Below, piece after piece: positions 46,173-55,931 of a DNA stretch of 64,000 bases. Position numbers and translations under genes: made by a program. This stretch comes from Enterobacteriaceae bacterium B14. GTDB taxonomy: Bacteria; Pseudomonadota; Gammaproteobacteria; Enterobacterales; Enterobacteriaceae. Within the stretch, counting starts at the first letter, position 1, and every line of letters starts with the position of its first letter. The notes under the pieces are model-generated. The model worked only from the letters and a program-made list of their open reading frames with translations, searched no databases and had not been told where the DNA came from. The DNA lies in assembly GCA_000307305.1 (NCBI GenBank), contig DF158885.1, forward strand, positions 90,664-154,663, given 5' to 3'.

Positions 46173-47077
46173 GTATTCGCATCGTTCCTAAGGACGAGGT
46201 GAGCAAAAACACGGCGGATAACATTCCGCCGCTATTGTTCCCTAACTTGAAAAACCTCTATTCGCGTCGTGCGGAAAGATTAAGAACCTTAGCTAAAGAG
46301 CATCCTTTAGCTGATTACCTTAATTTTACATCGCTTATTGCTGATGCTCAGCAACATGCGCTGCACGACCATCCACTGGCGCTTGATCTCAGTGACATCA
46401 TGGCATCATCTAACGGCAAAGCGCCGCTGGATGCGTCGGTGTTACCGCGTGATCGCCATTGGCATAAACTGCTTACCGCGCTTATTGCCGAGCTGCGTCC
46501 GGTTGCGCCAGAGCATGTTCAGCCCGTTCTGGATAATCTGGAGAAAGCGGGAGAGCAAGAGTTAGAGGCCTTCGCCACCGCCTTGCTAAAAGGTGAGTAT
46601 GCGCAGGTTGGGAGTGATAAAGCGCTTTTCCTATGGGCCGCGCTCTCTCTCTATTGGGCACAGATGGCAGCGTTGATTCCCGGTAAGGCACATGCTGAAT
46701 ATGGCGAACAGCGCCAGTTCTGCCCTGTTTGTAGCAGTATGCCCGTAGACAGTATGGTGCATATAGGTACCACCAATGGCCTGCGTTATTTGCATTGCAG
46801 CCTGTGCGAAAGCGAGTGGCATGTGGTGCGTATTAAATGCAGTAACTGCGAGCAGACGGGCAAGCTCAACTATTGGTCGTTAGAAAGCGAACAAGCGGCA
46901 ATAAAAGCGGAAAGTTGTGGCGATTGTGGGAGCTACCTGAAGATTTTATATCAGGAAAAAGATCCTTACATTGAAGCTATCGCAGACGATCTCGCTTCTG
47001 TCGTGCTTGATGCGAAAATGGAAGACGAAGGTTTTGCTAGAAGCAGTATCAATCCCTTCTTATTCCCTGCGGAATAG
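46169..47077 (+). CDS. fdhE: FdhE, formate dehydrogenase accessory protein
   Basis: Cytosolic protein needed for assembly of active Tat-exported formate dehydrogenases. It binds iron through paired cysteines. 302 residues with four CxxC motifs: CPVC (about 189), CSLC (about 211), CSNC (about 226) and CGDC (about 253). ATG overlaps the fdoI stop. Last gene of the operon, followed by a strong terminator. Confidence 0.95.
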   Translation: MSIRIVPKDEVSKNTADNIPPLLFPNLKNLYSRRAERLRTLAKEHPLADYLNFTSLIADAQQHALHDHPLALDLSDIMASSNGKAPLDASVLPRDRHWHKLLTALIAELRPVAPEHVQPVLDNLEKAGEQELEAFATALLKGEYAQVGSDKALFLWAALSLYWAQMAALIPGKAHAEYGEQRQFCPVCSSMPVDSMVHIGTTNGLRYLHCSLCESEWHVVRIKCSNCEQTGKLNYWSLESEQAAIKAESCGDCGSYLKILYQEKDPYIEAIADDLASVVLDAKMEDEGFARSSINPFLFPAE

Positions 47078-47098
47078 CGCCAGTAGCATAACGGTATA

Positions 47099-47129
47099 AT
47101 GGGTAAGCTCAGTGCTTACCCATTTTTTA
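47099..47129. terminator. terminator after fdhE
   Basis: Ten-base perfect stem ATGGGTAAGC-TCAGT-GCTTACCCAT followed by TTTTT. It lies between convergent genes and may also serve azoR. Confidence 0.9.
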
Positions 47130-47147
47130 TCTCTCTCAATTTCCCTG

Positions 47148-47741
47148 CTACAAGCTCGTCAGTGCAGTCTCGCTGAGTTGTACAATTCTTTCCCGTGCCT
47201 GTTGTGTCATTTTGCTGACCTGCTCAGTCCCCATCACTAATCCTTCCAGCATAATAAATTCGACGCTGTGTATGCCGATAGTTTTCAGGGCCAGCTGCAT
47301 ATATGGTGTTAAAAAGTCTGGCTGCTGCGCGGCAGGGGAGCCAAACAAGCCACCGGCGGTCACAATCACGTAAGTCGGCCTATCTTTCAGCAAACCGCCT
47401 TTCTCGCCCAGTTCGTTAATACCAAAGCTTCGGCCAACGCGCACGACATGGTCAACCCATGCTTTCAATGATGAAGGCAGGGTAAAGTTATGTACGGGCG
47501 TTGTTATCACCAGAATATCTGTTTGCTCTAGTTCAACAATGAGCTGCTCGGAGAGATCAAGTGCAGAGGTAGTCGTGCGCGTCATAATGGCATCGGCGTA
47601 GGCTGATGTGATGTGTGGAACGGGGTTAGCCATTAGGTCGCGTAGAACAACGTCCCCTTCGAGTTTTGTCACCAGCTCTTTCGCTATTGTTGCACCGAGG
47701 GAGTTTGTAGGGTTTGCTTGCAGCAGTAAGATACGGCTCAT
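47148..47741 (-). CDS. AzoR-like FMN-dependent NADH:quinone/azo oxidoreductase
   Basis: Flavodoxin-fold reductase, 197 residues, of the AzoR family that reduces quinones and azo compounds by two electrons. SRILLLQANPTNSLGATIAKELV is the FMN phosphate loop region; VITTPVHNFTLPSSLKAWVDHVVRVG and TAGGLFGSPAAQQPDFLTPY are further FMN-binding segments. Start ATG 47741 has AAGGA at seven bases; an upstream in-frame start at 47798 is unsupported. It is somewhat divergent from E. coli azoR, so it may be a paralogue. Confidence 0.85.
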   Translation of the reverse strand: MSRILLLQANPTNSLGATIAKELVTKLEGDVVLRDLMANPVPHITSAYADAIMTRTTTSALDLSEQLIVELEQTDILVITTPVHNFTLPSSLKAWVDHVVRVGRSFGINELGEKGGLLKDRPTYVIVTAGGLFGSPAAQQPDFLTPYMQLALKTIGIHSVEFIMLEGLVMGTEQVSKMTQQARERIVQLSETALTSL

Positions 47742-47914
47742 TATATTTTCCTTTTTATTTATTTTTATTTTTTGGCAACGCTTTATCAGAGTACCCATTT
47801 ATTTAGCATGGAATTATAAGGGGGAAGTTGGCCTATAAAACAGGGCCATAATATTACGTTTGTTATAGGCCATTATTCAGCATGGCAAAATGCATGAAGA
47901 CGTTAGCTAAATTG

Positions 47915-48244
47915 CTATGTTCTTGGGGCAAACATGATGATTGCCATACCAGAAAGCGCAACCAATGTCCCCACGATATCCCAGACAGAAGGCCTAATGC
48001 CATCTACTATCCACAGCCAGAATATTGCCACGAAGATATACACACCGCCGTAGGCAGCATAAACACGCCCAGCAGCAGCGGGATGAAGGCTTAGTAACCA
48101 AGCGAATGTCGCAAGGCTTAATGCCGCGGGTACCAGAAGCCAAGCCGATTTATCCTCTTTAAGCCAGAGGTAGGGTAAATAACAGCCAACGATTTCAGCA
48201 ACAGCGGTGACAAGAAAAAGTAAAAGTGTTTTTATTTCAGGCAT
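47915..48244 (-). CDS. ynfA: YnfA / UPF0060 family membrane protein
   Basis: 109 residues with four transmembrane helices, similar to E. coli YnfA, a small-multidrug-resistance-like protein. Signature segments: [40 protein letters not shown] and [20 protein letters not shown]. Monocistronic; its promoter lies in the AT-rich gap to the right. Confidence 0.9.
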   Translation of the reverse strand: MPEIKTLLLFLVTAVAEIVGCYLPYLWLKEDKSAWLLVPAALSLATFAWLLSLHPAAAGRVYAAYGGVYIFVAIFWLWIVDGIRPSVWDIVGTLVALSGMAIIMFAPRT

Positions 48245-48695
48245 GGCGCTTTTCTCTGCATAAATAGAACGAATATTATACGATATCCCTCGTCTAATAT
48301 TTTTTTAAATAAAAATTAATTTTAAGAGATGCATTAACAATAAATTTAATTGATTTCCTATGTGATTTTATTGCAAGTAATCCGTATTTTACCTTTTAAA
48401 TTACGTCTATATTTTCAATGTAGCCCTCTAAATATAGATAAAATAATATAACGTGAGGTGTCTGTACCATAAGGGTATTTATATATCATGAATGACATTT
48501 TTGTTTTATTAAAATTAAATGCAATCATTGAGATATGTTTATTTTTTCACCCAGAAAAAATAAAGGTGGTCTAATAAGTATTAGATAAATTGATGTATTT
48601 TTTTTGATTGATTGTTATAGATTATCCATTACCATATAGTTGAATTATATTCATGCTTATTATTTTTTATTTTAACCATCAAAGACAACGGATAT
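48245..48695. other. 450-base very AT-rich intergenic region
   Basis: No gene. Divergent promoters of ynfA and the export operon must lie here. Base composition is far more AT-rich than the flanking genes, typical of H-NS-bound DNA. No clear repeats or terminators. Confidence 0.4.
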
Positions 48696-49652
48696 ATGAA
48701 AGTAATAAACAGGATCGTTTTATCAATCGTAATCTGTATTGCAATACAGGGATGTGATCGAAACCACTCGACAGAAATACAAGGCTACATTGAGGGTGAT
48801 TTCACATATATATCGTCACAGACATCCGGCGAAATTACGGATTTAAACGTCTATCGTGGGCAGTTTGTCAAACAAGGCACGCCTCTGTTTAGCCAAGAAG
48901 ATCTATACGAAACCCAATCGCTTCAACAAGTTAATCAGCAGCTCAATACGGCAATAGCACAACTAGAAGATTTAACGAATGGTTCCCGCCCTGAAGAGCT
49001 GGCTGTCGTTCGTGCTCAATTAGCGAAAGCGACCTCCCTAGAAGCATTAGCGAAATCTAAGTTAGATCGTCAGAGGAAGATCGCTGGCAACGGCGCTATT
49101 TCCGAATTTGAACTAGAAACAACCTCGGCTGAATATAAACAGCACAAAGCCAGTGTTGATGAGTTGAAAAAACAGCTCAAAGTTCAGCAGTTGCCAGCAA
49201 GGGTCAAGCTTATTCAGGCTCAAGAAGCTCAGATTGAGGCGATTCGAGCACAGCAAGCCCAAGCCCAGTGGGCATTGAGTAAAAAACAGGTGAATAGCCC
49301 ATTGTCGGCACTCGTGTTCGATATCCTGTTCAAGAAAGGGGAACAGGTCAATGCGGGAAAACCCGTTATTAGCCTGTTAGCACCGGAAAACATCAAAGTA
49401 CGCTTTTTTATTCCACAAACTCAGCTTGGCAAGATACGGATTGGTGATGAGGTCCTCGTCGAGTGCGATGGCTGCGCTGATACAATTTCGACAAAAATCG
49501 ATTTTATTTCACCAAAAGCAGAATTTACGCCTCCTGTGGTTTATACCAACCAACAGCGCGAAAAAATGCTGTTTCTCGTGGAGTCTCGCCCTGTAAAAGA
49601 GAACGCGTTTAAGTTACACCCGGGCCAGCCGGTCAGAGTAATCTTGCAATGA
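48696..49652 (+). CDS. membrane-fusion (HlyD/YbhG-type) subunit of an ABC exporter, putative lipoprotein
   Basis: Periplasmic adaptor of 318 residues. The N-terminal signal ends in CIAIQGC, a lipobox-like sequence, so it may be lipid-anchored. A biotinyl-lipoyl half (QGYIEGDFTYISSQTSGEI; VYRGQFVKQGTPLFSQE), a long coiled coil (about residues 75-185, with EAQIEAIRAQQAQAQWALSKKQ) and the second lipoyl half (VNSPLSALVFDILFKKGEQV) are visible. It resembles E. coli YbhG. The next gene, the ATPase, overlaps by four bases. Confidence 0.85.
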   Translation: MKVINRIVLSIVICIAIQGCDRNHSTEIQGYIEGDFTYISSQTSGEITDLNVYRGQFVKQGTPLFSQEDLYETQSLQQVNQQLNTAIAQLEDLTNGSRPEELAVVRAQLAKATSLEALAKSKLDRQRKIAGNGAISEFELETTSAEYKQHKASVDELKKQLKVQQLPARVKLIQAQEAQIEAIRAQQAQAQWALSKKQVNSPLSALVFDILFKKGEQVNAGKPVISLLAPENIKVRFFIPQTQLGKIRIGDEVLVECDGCADTISTKIDFISPKAEFTPPVVYTNQQREKMLFLVESRPVKENAFKLHPGQPVRVILQ

Positions 49653-50572
49653 CCCCTCTAGCTATTGATGTTAAACATCTCAATAAAAGCTTTGAAGGGA
49701 AACATGTTGTTAAAGACCTCTCATTACAGATTCAAACGGGCGATATCTTTGGCTTTCTAGGGCCAAATGGTAGTGGAAAAACGACCTCTATTAGGCTGAT
49801 GTGTGGGCTATTAACTCCTGATTCAGGCGAAGGTACCTGCTTAGGCATGGATATCTTTCGGCAGAGAAAAGAGATAAAGCAAAATATTGGCTATATGACG
49901 CAATATTTCTCCCTGTGGGGAACGCTCAGTGTTCGTGAAAACCTCTCCTTTCTCGCTCGCCTTCATATCGTAAAGAATCAGAAACAGGCGATAGAGTATT
50001 CGTTAGAACAGTTGGGACTGGGATCGCGGCAGCACCAAATTGCTAACTCTCTCTCTGGTGGATGGAAACAGCGCTTAGCCCTTGCGGCTAGCCTTATTCA
50101 TAGCCCTAAGCTGCTTTTTCTGGATGAGCCTACTGCGGGCGTAGACCCTGCGGCAAGGCAGGAGTTTTGGCAAATTCTCTATCGGTTGTCGACATCGGGG
50201 GTGACGATATTAGTCAGCACCCATTATATGGATGAAGCCGAGCGGTGTAATAAGCTAGCATTTTTAGCGGCAGGAGAGCTATTGGTGCAAGGTGAAGCGG
50301 CAAATATCATTCGCTCCCAAGGTTTATTTGCACTGCAAGTCACTGGGGGTGATTTACTGCTTTTAGAAAAACATCTTTATTCACACCCTGCGATTGTACA
50401 AGTGACACGGCGTGCCAATGCACTTTATGTCATTGGTAAAGATCTTGCCTTGTTAGAAAGCGCGCTCTCTTCATTGCCAAGTCAATATGACATCAGCCGA
50501 AGTACCATGAGTCTGGAAGACACATTTTCTTATATTACAAAGAGTCATCATTTTAAAAAGGACGTTAGGTGA
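49649..50572 (+). CDS. ABC exporter ATPase (YbhF/CcmA type)
   Basis: 307 residues, one nucleotide-binding domain. Walker A GPNGSGKTTSIRLM (about 39), Q-loop YMTQYFSLWGTLSVREN, signature LSGGWKQRLALA (about 135), Walker B LLFLDEPTAGVDP (about 155) and H-loop STHYMDEAERC. E. coli YbhF has two such domains; this one has a single domain plus a C-terminal DUF4162-like regulatory tail. It overlaps both neighbours, so three proteins are made in coupled fashion. Confidence 0.92.
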   Translation: MTPLAIDVKHLNKSFEGKHVVKDLSLQIQTGDIFGFLGPNGSGKTTSIRLMCGLLTPDSGEGTCLGMDIFRQRKEIKQNIGYMTQYFSLWGTLSVRENLSFLARLHIVKNQKQAIEYSLEQLGLGSRQHQIANSLSGGWKQRLALAASLIHSPKLLFLDEPTAGVDPAARQEFWQILYRLSTSGVTILVSTHYMDEAERCNKLAFLAAGELLVQGEAANIIRSQGLFALQVTGGDLLLLEKHLYSHPAIVQVTRRANALYVIGKDLALLESALSSLPSQYDISRSTMSLEDTFSYITKSHHFKKDVR

Positions 50573-51699
50573 GCTACTTTTCATGGCGTCGCTGTTTCAG
50601 CATTATTATTAAAGAATTCTACGAACTAAGACGGGATTACGTCAGCCTTATATTTATTATGCTAGTGCCTCTCATCCAGTTAATTATTTATGGCTACTCC
50701 ATTAATACAGATCCAAAACAGTTACCGACAATGTTAATCAATGCGGATAACGGGGCGTTAAGCCGTAGCTTTATTCAAGGATTGGAAAATACGGACTACT
50801 TCCGTATTGTGGAATTAGGTAAGACGGAACAAGAGGCCCAACAAGCCTTATCTCAGGGGCGAGTACGTTTTGTTATCTCTATTCCTGCCGATTTCACTAA
50901 AAACATCCTGCGGGGAGAAGTACCGAAAGTACTGGTACAGGTCGATGCCGTTAACCCTACCGCGATTGCTAATGCGATTGGCGCACTTCAAGTGAACCCT
51001 CACTCGATACTGGGGCAGGATTTACCCATATCTCTTCGAGGTGATACCCCCGCAAAATTAGTGAGTATGGATATACATAAAATGTATAACCCAGAGGCTA
51101 TCTCACAATATACGTTTGTGCCGGGCCTAAACGGTACGTTGCTAAATAGTATTTTGGTGCTATTGACCAGCATGGCCATTATTCGAGAAAAAGAGTCTGG
51201 GGCGATGGAGAACTTATTAGTTTCCCCACTGACATCGTTAGAGTTTATCTTGGGTAAGCTTTCCCTATATGCCGTTATTGGCTTTATCGAAGCTATGATA
51301 ATTTTAATACCCTCTGTTTTCGTTTTCGATATTCCTATATTTGGCAGTCTCCCTGCGCTTTTATCGATCATTATGGTCTTTATCGTACTGAGCCTGGCAA
51401 TTGGTTTGGTTATCTCTAGTTTTGCAAAAGATAAATTGCAGGCGATGCACTTCTCATTTTGTTATTTTCTGCCCTCTATTATGCTTTCCGGTTTTGTTTC
51501 GCCATTTGCTGGAATGCCAGAATGGGCGAAACAGATAGGTAATCTCTTCCCTCTCACTCATTTCTTGAGGCTGATAAAAGGCATTATGGTGAAAGGGAGT
51601 AGCTTAGCGGACCTGCAAACAGACTTTATCTATCTTATCGTTATCACTGTTGTGGTAATTATCGCGGCGGTTGCTCTGCGGCGTAATACGTTGGATTAA
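50569..51699 (+). CDS. ABC-2 type exporter permease (YbhS/YbhR type)
   Basis: 376 residues. One N-terminal helix, a large periplasmic domain (about 45-180) and a C-terminal bundle of five helices, the usual YbhS/YbhR topology. Family segments: KEFYELRRDYVSLIFIMLVPLIQLIIYG and FVPGLNGTLLNSILVLLTSMAIIREKESGAMENLLVSPL. GTG start overlapping the ATPase stop (GTGA). Only one permease gene is present, whereas ybhFSR has two, so a homodimer is expected. Substrates are probably drugs or cations; no sequence evidence narrows this. Confidence 0.9.
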   Translation: MSYFSWRRCFSIIIKEFYELRRDYVSLIFIMLVPLIQLIIYGYSINTDPKQLPTMLINADNGALSRSFIQGLENTDYFRIVELGKTEQEAQQALSQGRVRFVISIPADFTKNILRGEVPKVLVQVDAVNPTAIANAIGALQVNPHSILGQDLPISLRGDTPAKLVSMDIHKMYNPEAISQYTFVPGLNGTLLNSILVLLTSMAIIREKESGAMENLLVSPLTSLEFILGKLSLYAVIGFIEAMIILIPSVFVFDIPIFGSLPALLSIIMVFIVLSLAIGLVISSFAKDKLQAMHFSFCYFLPSIMLSGFVSPFAGMPEWAKQIGNLFPLTHFLRLIKGIMVKGSSLADLQTDFIYLIVITVVVIIAAVALRRNTLD

Positions 51700-51987
51700 G
51701 CCACGCGTTTCATTGAGCTTTTTGTGTTCTTCCTCATATCCCCTCTCGCGTGACGGCCTTGAAAAAGGCGAGTCATACGTTCTTTTCTACAATCTGAATT
51801 ATTTTAAGTAGATAGAGCATAAGAATATGCTATGACAGAGAGGTGATGTGTTGTCAGAACTCGGCCCTATCAGGGTGCTTTCAGTAATGCAAAGCAGGAG
51901 TACCACACCAAAGTCATTAAGCACTGCTTCCCTGTCAGAGGCCCAGCCGATATATTGTGCTTATAAATGACGAAACATTCGGAAGAC
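51700..51987. other. region upstream of selA
   Basis: No gene. A short hairpin GCCTT-GAAA-AAGGC lies near 51766-51779. A second, CCCT-ATC-AGGG, lies near 51864-51874. E. coli selA is translationally controlled by a SECIS-like hairpin before the start; I cannot identify a convincing copy here. Confidence 0.35.
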
Positions 51988-53379
51988 ATGAATACTGAAC
52001 TGCAAGCCTTATATAGCCAGCTTCCCTCGATTGACCGTCTATTGAGAGAAGATGCATTCCAGCCCCTTCTCGCAAATTATGGCGCTCACCTCGTCACGGA
52101 AACATTGCGCCAGCTACAAATTGAAGCCAGAGAAGCTATTCGTGATGAGCAGCAGATGCCTTCATGGTGTAACGATTGGGTTTCTGCCCTGCAACAACGC
52201 GTGCTCAAAGAGGGTGTATCGGGCCTTAAGCCTGTCTTGAATTTGAGTGGGACGGTGTTGCATACCAATCTGGGCCGTGCACCGATGGCTGAGTCAGCCA
52301 TTACAGCGGTTACCCAAAGTATGCGCCATGCTGTCACGCTAGAGTATGACTTGGGGAGTGCTGGGCGAGGGCATCGCGATAAGTGTATATCGGACTTGCT
52401 GTGTGAATTAACGGGCGCAGAAGCGGCCTGTATCGTCAACAATAATGCAGCCGCTGTTTTCCTGATTCTTTCCACGCTGGCGGCAAACCGAGAAGTTGTC
52501 GTATCACGCGGTGAGCTTGTTGAGATTGGCGGTTCGTTTCGTATTCCCGATGTTATGCGTCAGGCCGGTTGCCAACTGGTCGAAGTCGGTACCACAAACC
52601 GTACTCACCTCAATGATTATCGGCAGGCTATCAATGAACAAACGGGCTTGCTGATGAAAGTACACACCAGTAACTATGCTATTCAAGGCTTTACGGCAGC
52701 GGTGGATGAACAAGAGTTAGTAGCCTTGGGGCAACAACATCGGCTTCCGGTCGTCACAGATTTAGGCAGTGGTTCGTTGATCGACATGCAGCAGTATGGC
52801 TTGCCTGCGGAGCCGATGCCACAAAGCCTGATTGCCGCAGGGGTCGATCTCGTCTGCTTCTCCGGTGACAAACTTCTCGGTGGGCCACAAGCGGGGATTA
52901 TTGTCGGTAAACACCGCTGGATAGAGCAGCTACAAAGTCATCCACTCAAGCGTGCATTGCGCGTTGGTAAGATGACGCTGGCGGCATTGGAAGCCACGTT
53001 ACAACTCTACCGCCAGCCGGATAGGCTCACGACTATGTTACCGAGCCTGCGTCTACTTACCCGCGAGCAAGAACATATCAAAACCAGTGCCGTGCGCTTA
53101 CTTACCCAACTCACGGAAACCTATGGTGCACAGTTTCATCTTGCTGATGAAGCATGCTGGTCACAGATTGGCAGCGGCTCTTTGCCCATCGACCGTTTAC
53201 CAAGCTGGGCTATCACCTTCACACCAAAAGATGGCAAAGGCCGGACATTAGAGGCGCTCGTTGATCGCTGGCGTGCTCTGCCTGTTCCTGTCATCGGGCG
53301 GCTACAGGATGGGAAGCTCTGGCTCGATTTACGCTGTCTTGAGAATGAATCCGCGCTGTTGGAGGCCATTCTTTCATGA
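51988..53379 (+). CDS. selA: SelA, L-seryl-tRNA(Sec) selenium transferase
   Basis: PLP enzyme converting seryl-tRNA(Sec) to selenocysteyl-tRNA(Sec) with selenophosphate. From ATG 51988 the protein has 463 residues, the same as E. coli, and [19 protein letters not shown] aligns without gap; ATG 51967 would add seven residues. The PLP lysine is Lys295 in [14 protein letters not shown]. Other conserved parts: [41 protein letters not shown]. It overlaps selB (ATGA). Confidence 0.97.
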   Translation: MNTELQALYSQLPSIDRLLREDAFQPLLANYGAHLVTETLRQLQIEAREAIRDEQQMPSWCNDWVSALQQRVLKEGVSGLKPVLNLSGTVLHTNLGRAPMAESAITAVTQSMRHAVTLEYDLGSAGRGHRDKCISDLLCELTGAEAACIVNNNAAAVFLILSTLAANREVVVSRGELVEIGGSFRIPDVMRQAGCQLVEVGTTNRTHLNDYRQAINEQTGLLMKVHTSNYAIQGFTAAVDEQELVALGQQHRLPVVTDLGSGSLIDMQQYGLPAEPMPQSLIAAGVDLVCFSGDKLLGGPQAGIIVGKHRWIEQLQSHPLKRALRVGKMTLAALEATLQLYRQPDRLTTMLPSLRLLTREQEHIKTSAVRLLTQLTETYGAQFHLADEACWSQIGSGSLPIDRLPSWAITFTPKDGKGRTLEALVDRWRALPVPVIGRLQDGKLWLDLRCLENESALLEAILS

Positions 53380-55241
53380 TCATCGCCACGGCTGGGCATG
53401 TAGACCACGGTAAAACAACACTGCTAGAGGCGTTAACTGGTGTAGATACGGCGCATCTGCCAGAAGAAAAACGGCGTGGGATGACTATCGATCTAGGCTA
53501 CGCCTATTTCCCACTGCCAAACGGGCAGATTCTGGGATTTATTGATGTTCCGGGTCATGAAAAATTCCTATCAAATATGCTCGCAGGCGTCGGTGGTGTT
53601 CAACATGCCCTATTAGTGGTTGCCTGTGATGATGGCGTAATGGCGCAAACTCGCGAGCATCTCACCATTCTCAGCCTGTTAGGGACACCGGCTCTCACCG
53701 TTGCGTTAACCAAATCCGATAAGGTCGACAGTGAGCGTGTGGCAGAGGTAGAGCAGCAAATCAGGGCAGAGTTAGAGGGGCTAGGCTGGCGAGATGTCCC
53801 CCTATTTATCACTTCCGCCCCGCAAGGGATCGGTATCGAGGCACTGCGGGCGCATCTTTCATCGTTGCCACATACGCTGGCCGGTGTTGAACGGCGTTTT
53901 CGTTTAGCGATAGATCGTGTTTTCACGATTAAAGGCGCGGGCCTTGTTGTCACTGGTACGGCGTTTAGCGGCTCGGTCAATGTTGGCGATACGCTTTGGC
54001 TTACGGGCCTTGATCAGGCTGTCCGTGTTCGGGGAATTCATAGCCAGAACCATACCGTTGAACAGGCCAAGGCGGGAGAGAGAGTCGCGCTAAACCTCAG
54101 TGGTAACATCGAAAAACAGCAAATTTCTCGTGGTGATTGGCTGCTATCACAGCAACCACCAGAGCCGGTTGAGCGCGTATTAGCCATCATTGAGGGAAAC
54201 TGCCCGCTATTGCACTGGCAATCCGTGCATCTTCACCATGCGGCTAGCCACGTCACAGGGCGTATCTCACTGTTAAAAGAAGGGAAGTACCAGCCTGGGC
54301 AGCCAACGTTGGTAGAACTGGTGTTCGATAAACCACTGTACCTGACAGAGAATGACCGCATTATTATCCGTGATGTGAGTGCAAAACAGACGCTGGCTGG
54401 TGGCCGAGTTTTAGTCCTCGACCCACCCAAAAGAGGGAAACGGCAGCCTGAGTTTTTAGCGTGGTTAGCGCAGCAGGAGGGAGTCAAAGATGATGAAGGC
54501 GCAATGGCGCTTCGCTTGCCGAAAGGTTCGCTCTCTTTACCTGCCTTTTCTTGGGCGAGACAGCTCACGGATGAGGGGCTAAATAACGTTATTGCTCGCT
54601 TCAATCTTGTTATCGCTGATAACGCAGCATTAGATGAGAATTGTGCCCTTCGTTTTCAAGAGCGCCTTCTTGCTGCAATGGCGAAGGAGCATGAGTTACA
54701 CCCAGACCAACTAGGGATTGGGCGTGCCAGACTCCGGCGCATGGCGCTACCGGCAGAGTCGGAAGCGTTGGTATTCACTCTAATAGATCGTCTGCTTTCT
54801 CAAGGCGAATTAGCCAATACTCGCGGCTGGTTACATTTACCTCATCATGCGATGGCATTCGACAGTGCTCAAGAAACCTTGTGGCAACGGGCGATCGACT
54901 ATTTTAAAGATGACCCGTGGTGGGTAAGAGATTTAGCTAACGAGCTGGGTGTCGAAGAAGAGATAGCTAGAGCCTTGTTACGCAAAGCCGCACAGCTAGG
55001 TTTAGTGACGGCGATAGTGCGTGACCGCTATTTTCTTAACTCGCGCATAAGCCAGTTCGCTGGCCTGATTCGTGAAATGCACCTTACGCAGGGAAGAACC
55101 AATGCCGCTGATTTTCGCGATAGGTTGGGGGTAGGACGTAAATTGGCCATTCAGGTTCTCGAATTCTTCGATCGCAGCGGTTTCACCCGCCGCCGTGGCA
55201 ATGACCATCTGCTAAGAGACAGTGGATTGTTCAGCGATTAA
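53376..55241 (+). CDS. selB: SelB, selenocysteine-specific elongation factor
   Basis: GTPase that brings Sec-tRNA(Sec) to UGA codons marked by a SECIS hairpin. 621 residues (E. coli 614). G1 [15 protein letters not shown]2 region [12 protein letters not shown]3 [13 protein letters not shown] and G4 TKSD are intact. EF-Tu-like domains 2 and 3 follow, and the C-terminal half holds four winged-helix domains (for example [54 protein letters not shown]), the last of which binds SECIS RNA. Translationally coupled to selA. Its local client is fdoG. Confidence 0.97.
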   Translation: MIIATAGHVDHGKTTLLEALTGVDTAHLPEEKRRGMTIDLGYAYFPLPNGQILGFIDVPGHEKFLSNMLAGVGGVQHALLVVACDDGVMAQTREHLTILSLLGTPALTVALTKSDKVDSERVAEVEQQIRAELEGLGWRDVPLFITSAPQGIGIEALRAHLSSLPHTLAGVERRFRLAIDRVFTIKGAGLVVTGTAFSGSVNVGDTLWLTGLDQAVRVRGIHSQNHTVEQAKAGERVALNLSGNIEKQQISRGDWLLSQQPPEPVERVLAIIEGNCPLLHWQSVHLHHAASHVTGRISLLKEGKYQPGQPTLVELVFDKPLYLTENDRIIIRDVSAKQTLAGGRVLVLDPPKRGKRQPEFLAWLAQQEGVKDDEGAMALRLPKGSLSLPAFSWARQLTDEGLNNVIARFNLVIADNAALDENCALRFQERLLAAMAKEHELHPDQLGIGRARLRRMALPAESEALVFTLIDRLLSQGELANTRGWLHLPHHAMAFDSAQETLWQRAIDYFKDDPWWVRDLANELGVEEEIARALLRKAAQLGLVTAIVRDRYFLNSRISQFAGLIREMHLTQGRTNAADFRDRLGVGRKLAIQVLEFFDRSGFTRRRGNDHLLRDSGLFSD

Positions 55242-55266
55242 TCTTTGCTTTAATCATGTAATACAA

Positions 55267-55300
55267 ACAAAACCCCCCGCCAAGTTGCGGGGGTTTTGTG
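55267..55300 (+). terminator. terminator after selB
   Basis: ACAAAACCCCC...GGGGGTTTTGT stem (55267-55277 with 55289-55299), nearly perfect, GC-rich core with T tract. Confidence 0.85.
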
Positions 55301-55315
55301 AGCACCGACGTGTGA

Positions 55316-55607
55316 TTATCCCTTCAAGGCAGCCAGTGAAATCTCTTTCACATTCTTACCGTTGATATAGATATCGCGCACCTCTTCCTTCGCCAACTGA
55401 GTAGAGCACAAGCTTCTAGACATTGGCAGCAGGCTCCCCGCTTTCACCAGCAGAGGATCCTGCGGCCAGAATCGTTATATAGCACCCAGCTATTATAGGG
55501 AAAGCTGGTGGTTAAAGCGTCGGTAAACCAGTATGTGTCTATAGGGGTCATGTCGCCACCACCGCAGGAGAACACCGATTGTATGATTAATACCGTATTG
55601 ATTTATT
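55316..55607 (-). pseudogene. 3' remnant of an unidentified gene, frameshifted
   Basis: On the minus strand two frames join to give one protein-like C-terminus. Upstream frame: SCGGGDMTPIDTYWFTDAL and TTSFPYNSWVLYND. Downstream frame: FWPQDPLLVKAGSLLPMSR then LCSTQLAKEEVRDIYINGKN and VKEISLAALKG, ending at TAA 55316. A frameshift near 55475 separates them, and the left frame runs into a stop near 55607 without a start codon. Composition is protein-like in both parts, unlike random frames. I cannot name the family. Probably a decayed gene once located between selB and aldB (E. coli has yiaY there, but this does not look like it). Confidence 0.55.
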
Positions 55608-55931
55608 TCTATTTAGTTGGCCAGTCGGATGTATTAAGTGGCTGAGATGCACATTAGATTTTCTGGTACTGAATAACCCCACGGCGTTGATAGCGTCATA
55701 TCCACCTTAAATCCTTTCAAAATGTGAGGTATACCGAAGAAATGGTTTTATATGCTTGTTGGTGTGGATAAGTAAGCGCTAATCTGATCGAACTATAAAA
55801 TTTTAGCTTTCTCTTTTAGGTTCATAAATTCACTCATTGTACCGATAGGTCTTCACACTACGGTATAGATTCCACATGTACCTCTTATCACAGGCACGTG
55901 CGGGTACTAATGGTTCATAAAGGAGATAGGC
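55608..55931. promoter_or_regulatory. upstream region of aldB
   Basis: 324 bases without a gene. AAAGGAG at 55919-55925 is the aldB ribosome-binding site. E. coli aldB is controlled by RpoS, CRP and Fis; an isolated TGTGA half-site at 55723-55727 is the only CRP-like trace I can see. Confidence 0.35.

Noticed and set aside
48696-51699. Exporter for the double-glycine peptide
   Set aside because: The ATPase has no N-terminal C39 peptidase domain, the permease is of ABC-2 type, and the genes are 13 kb away.
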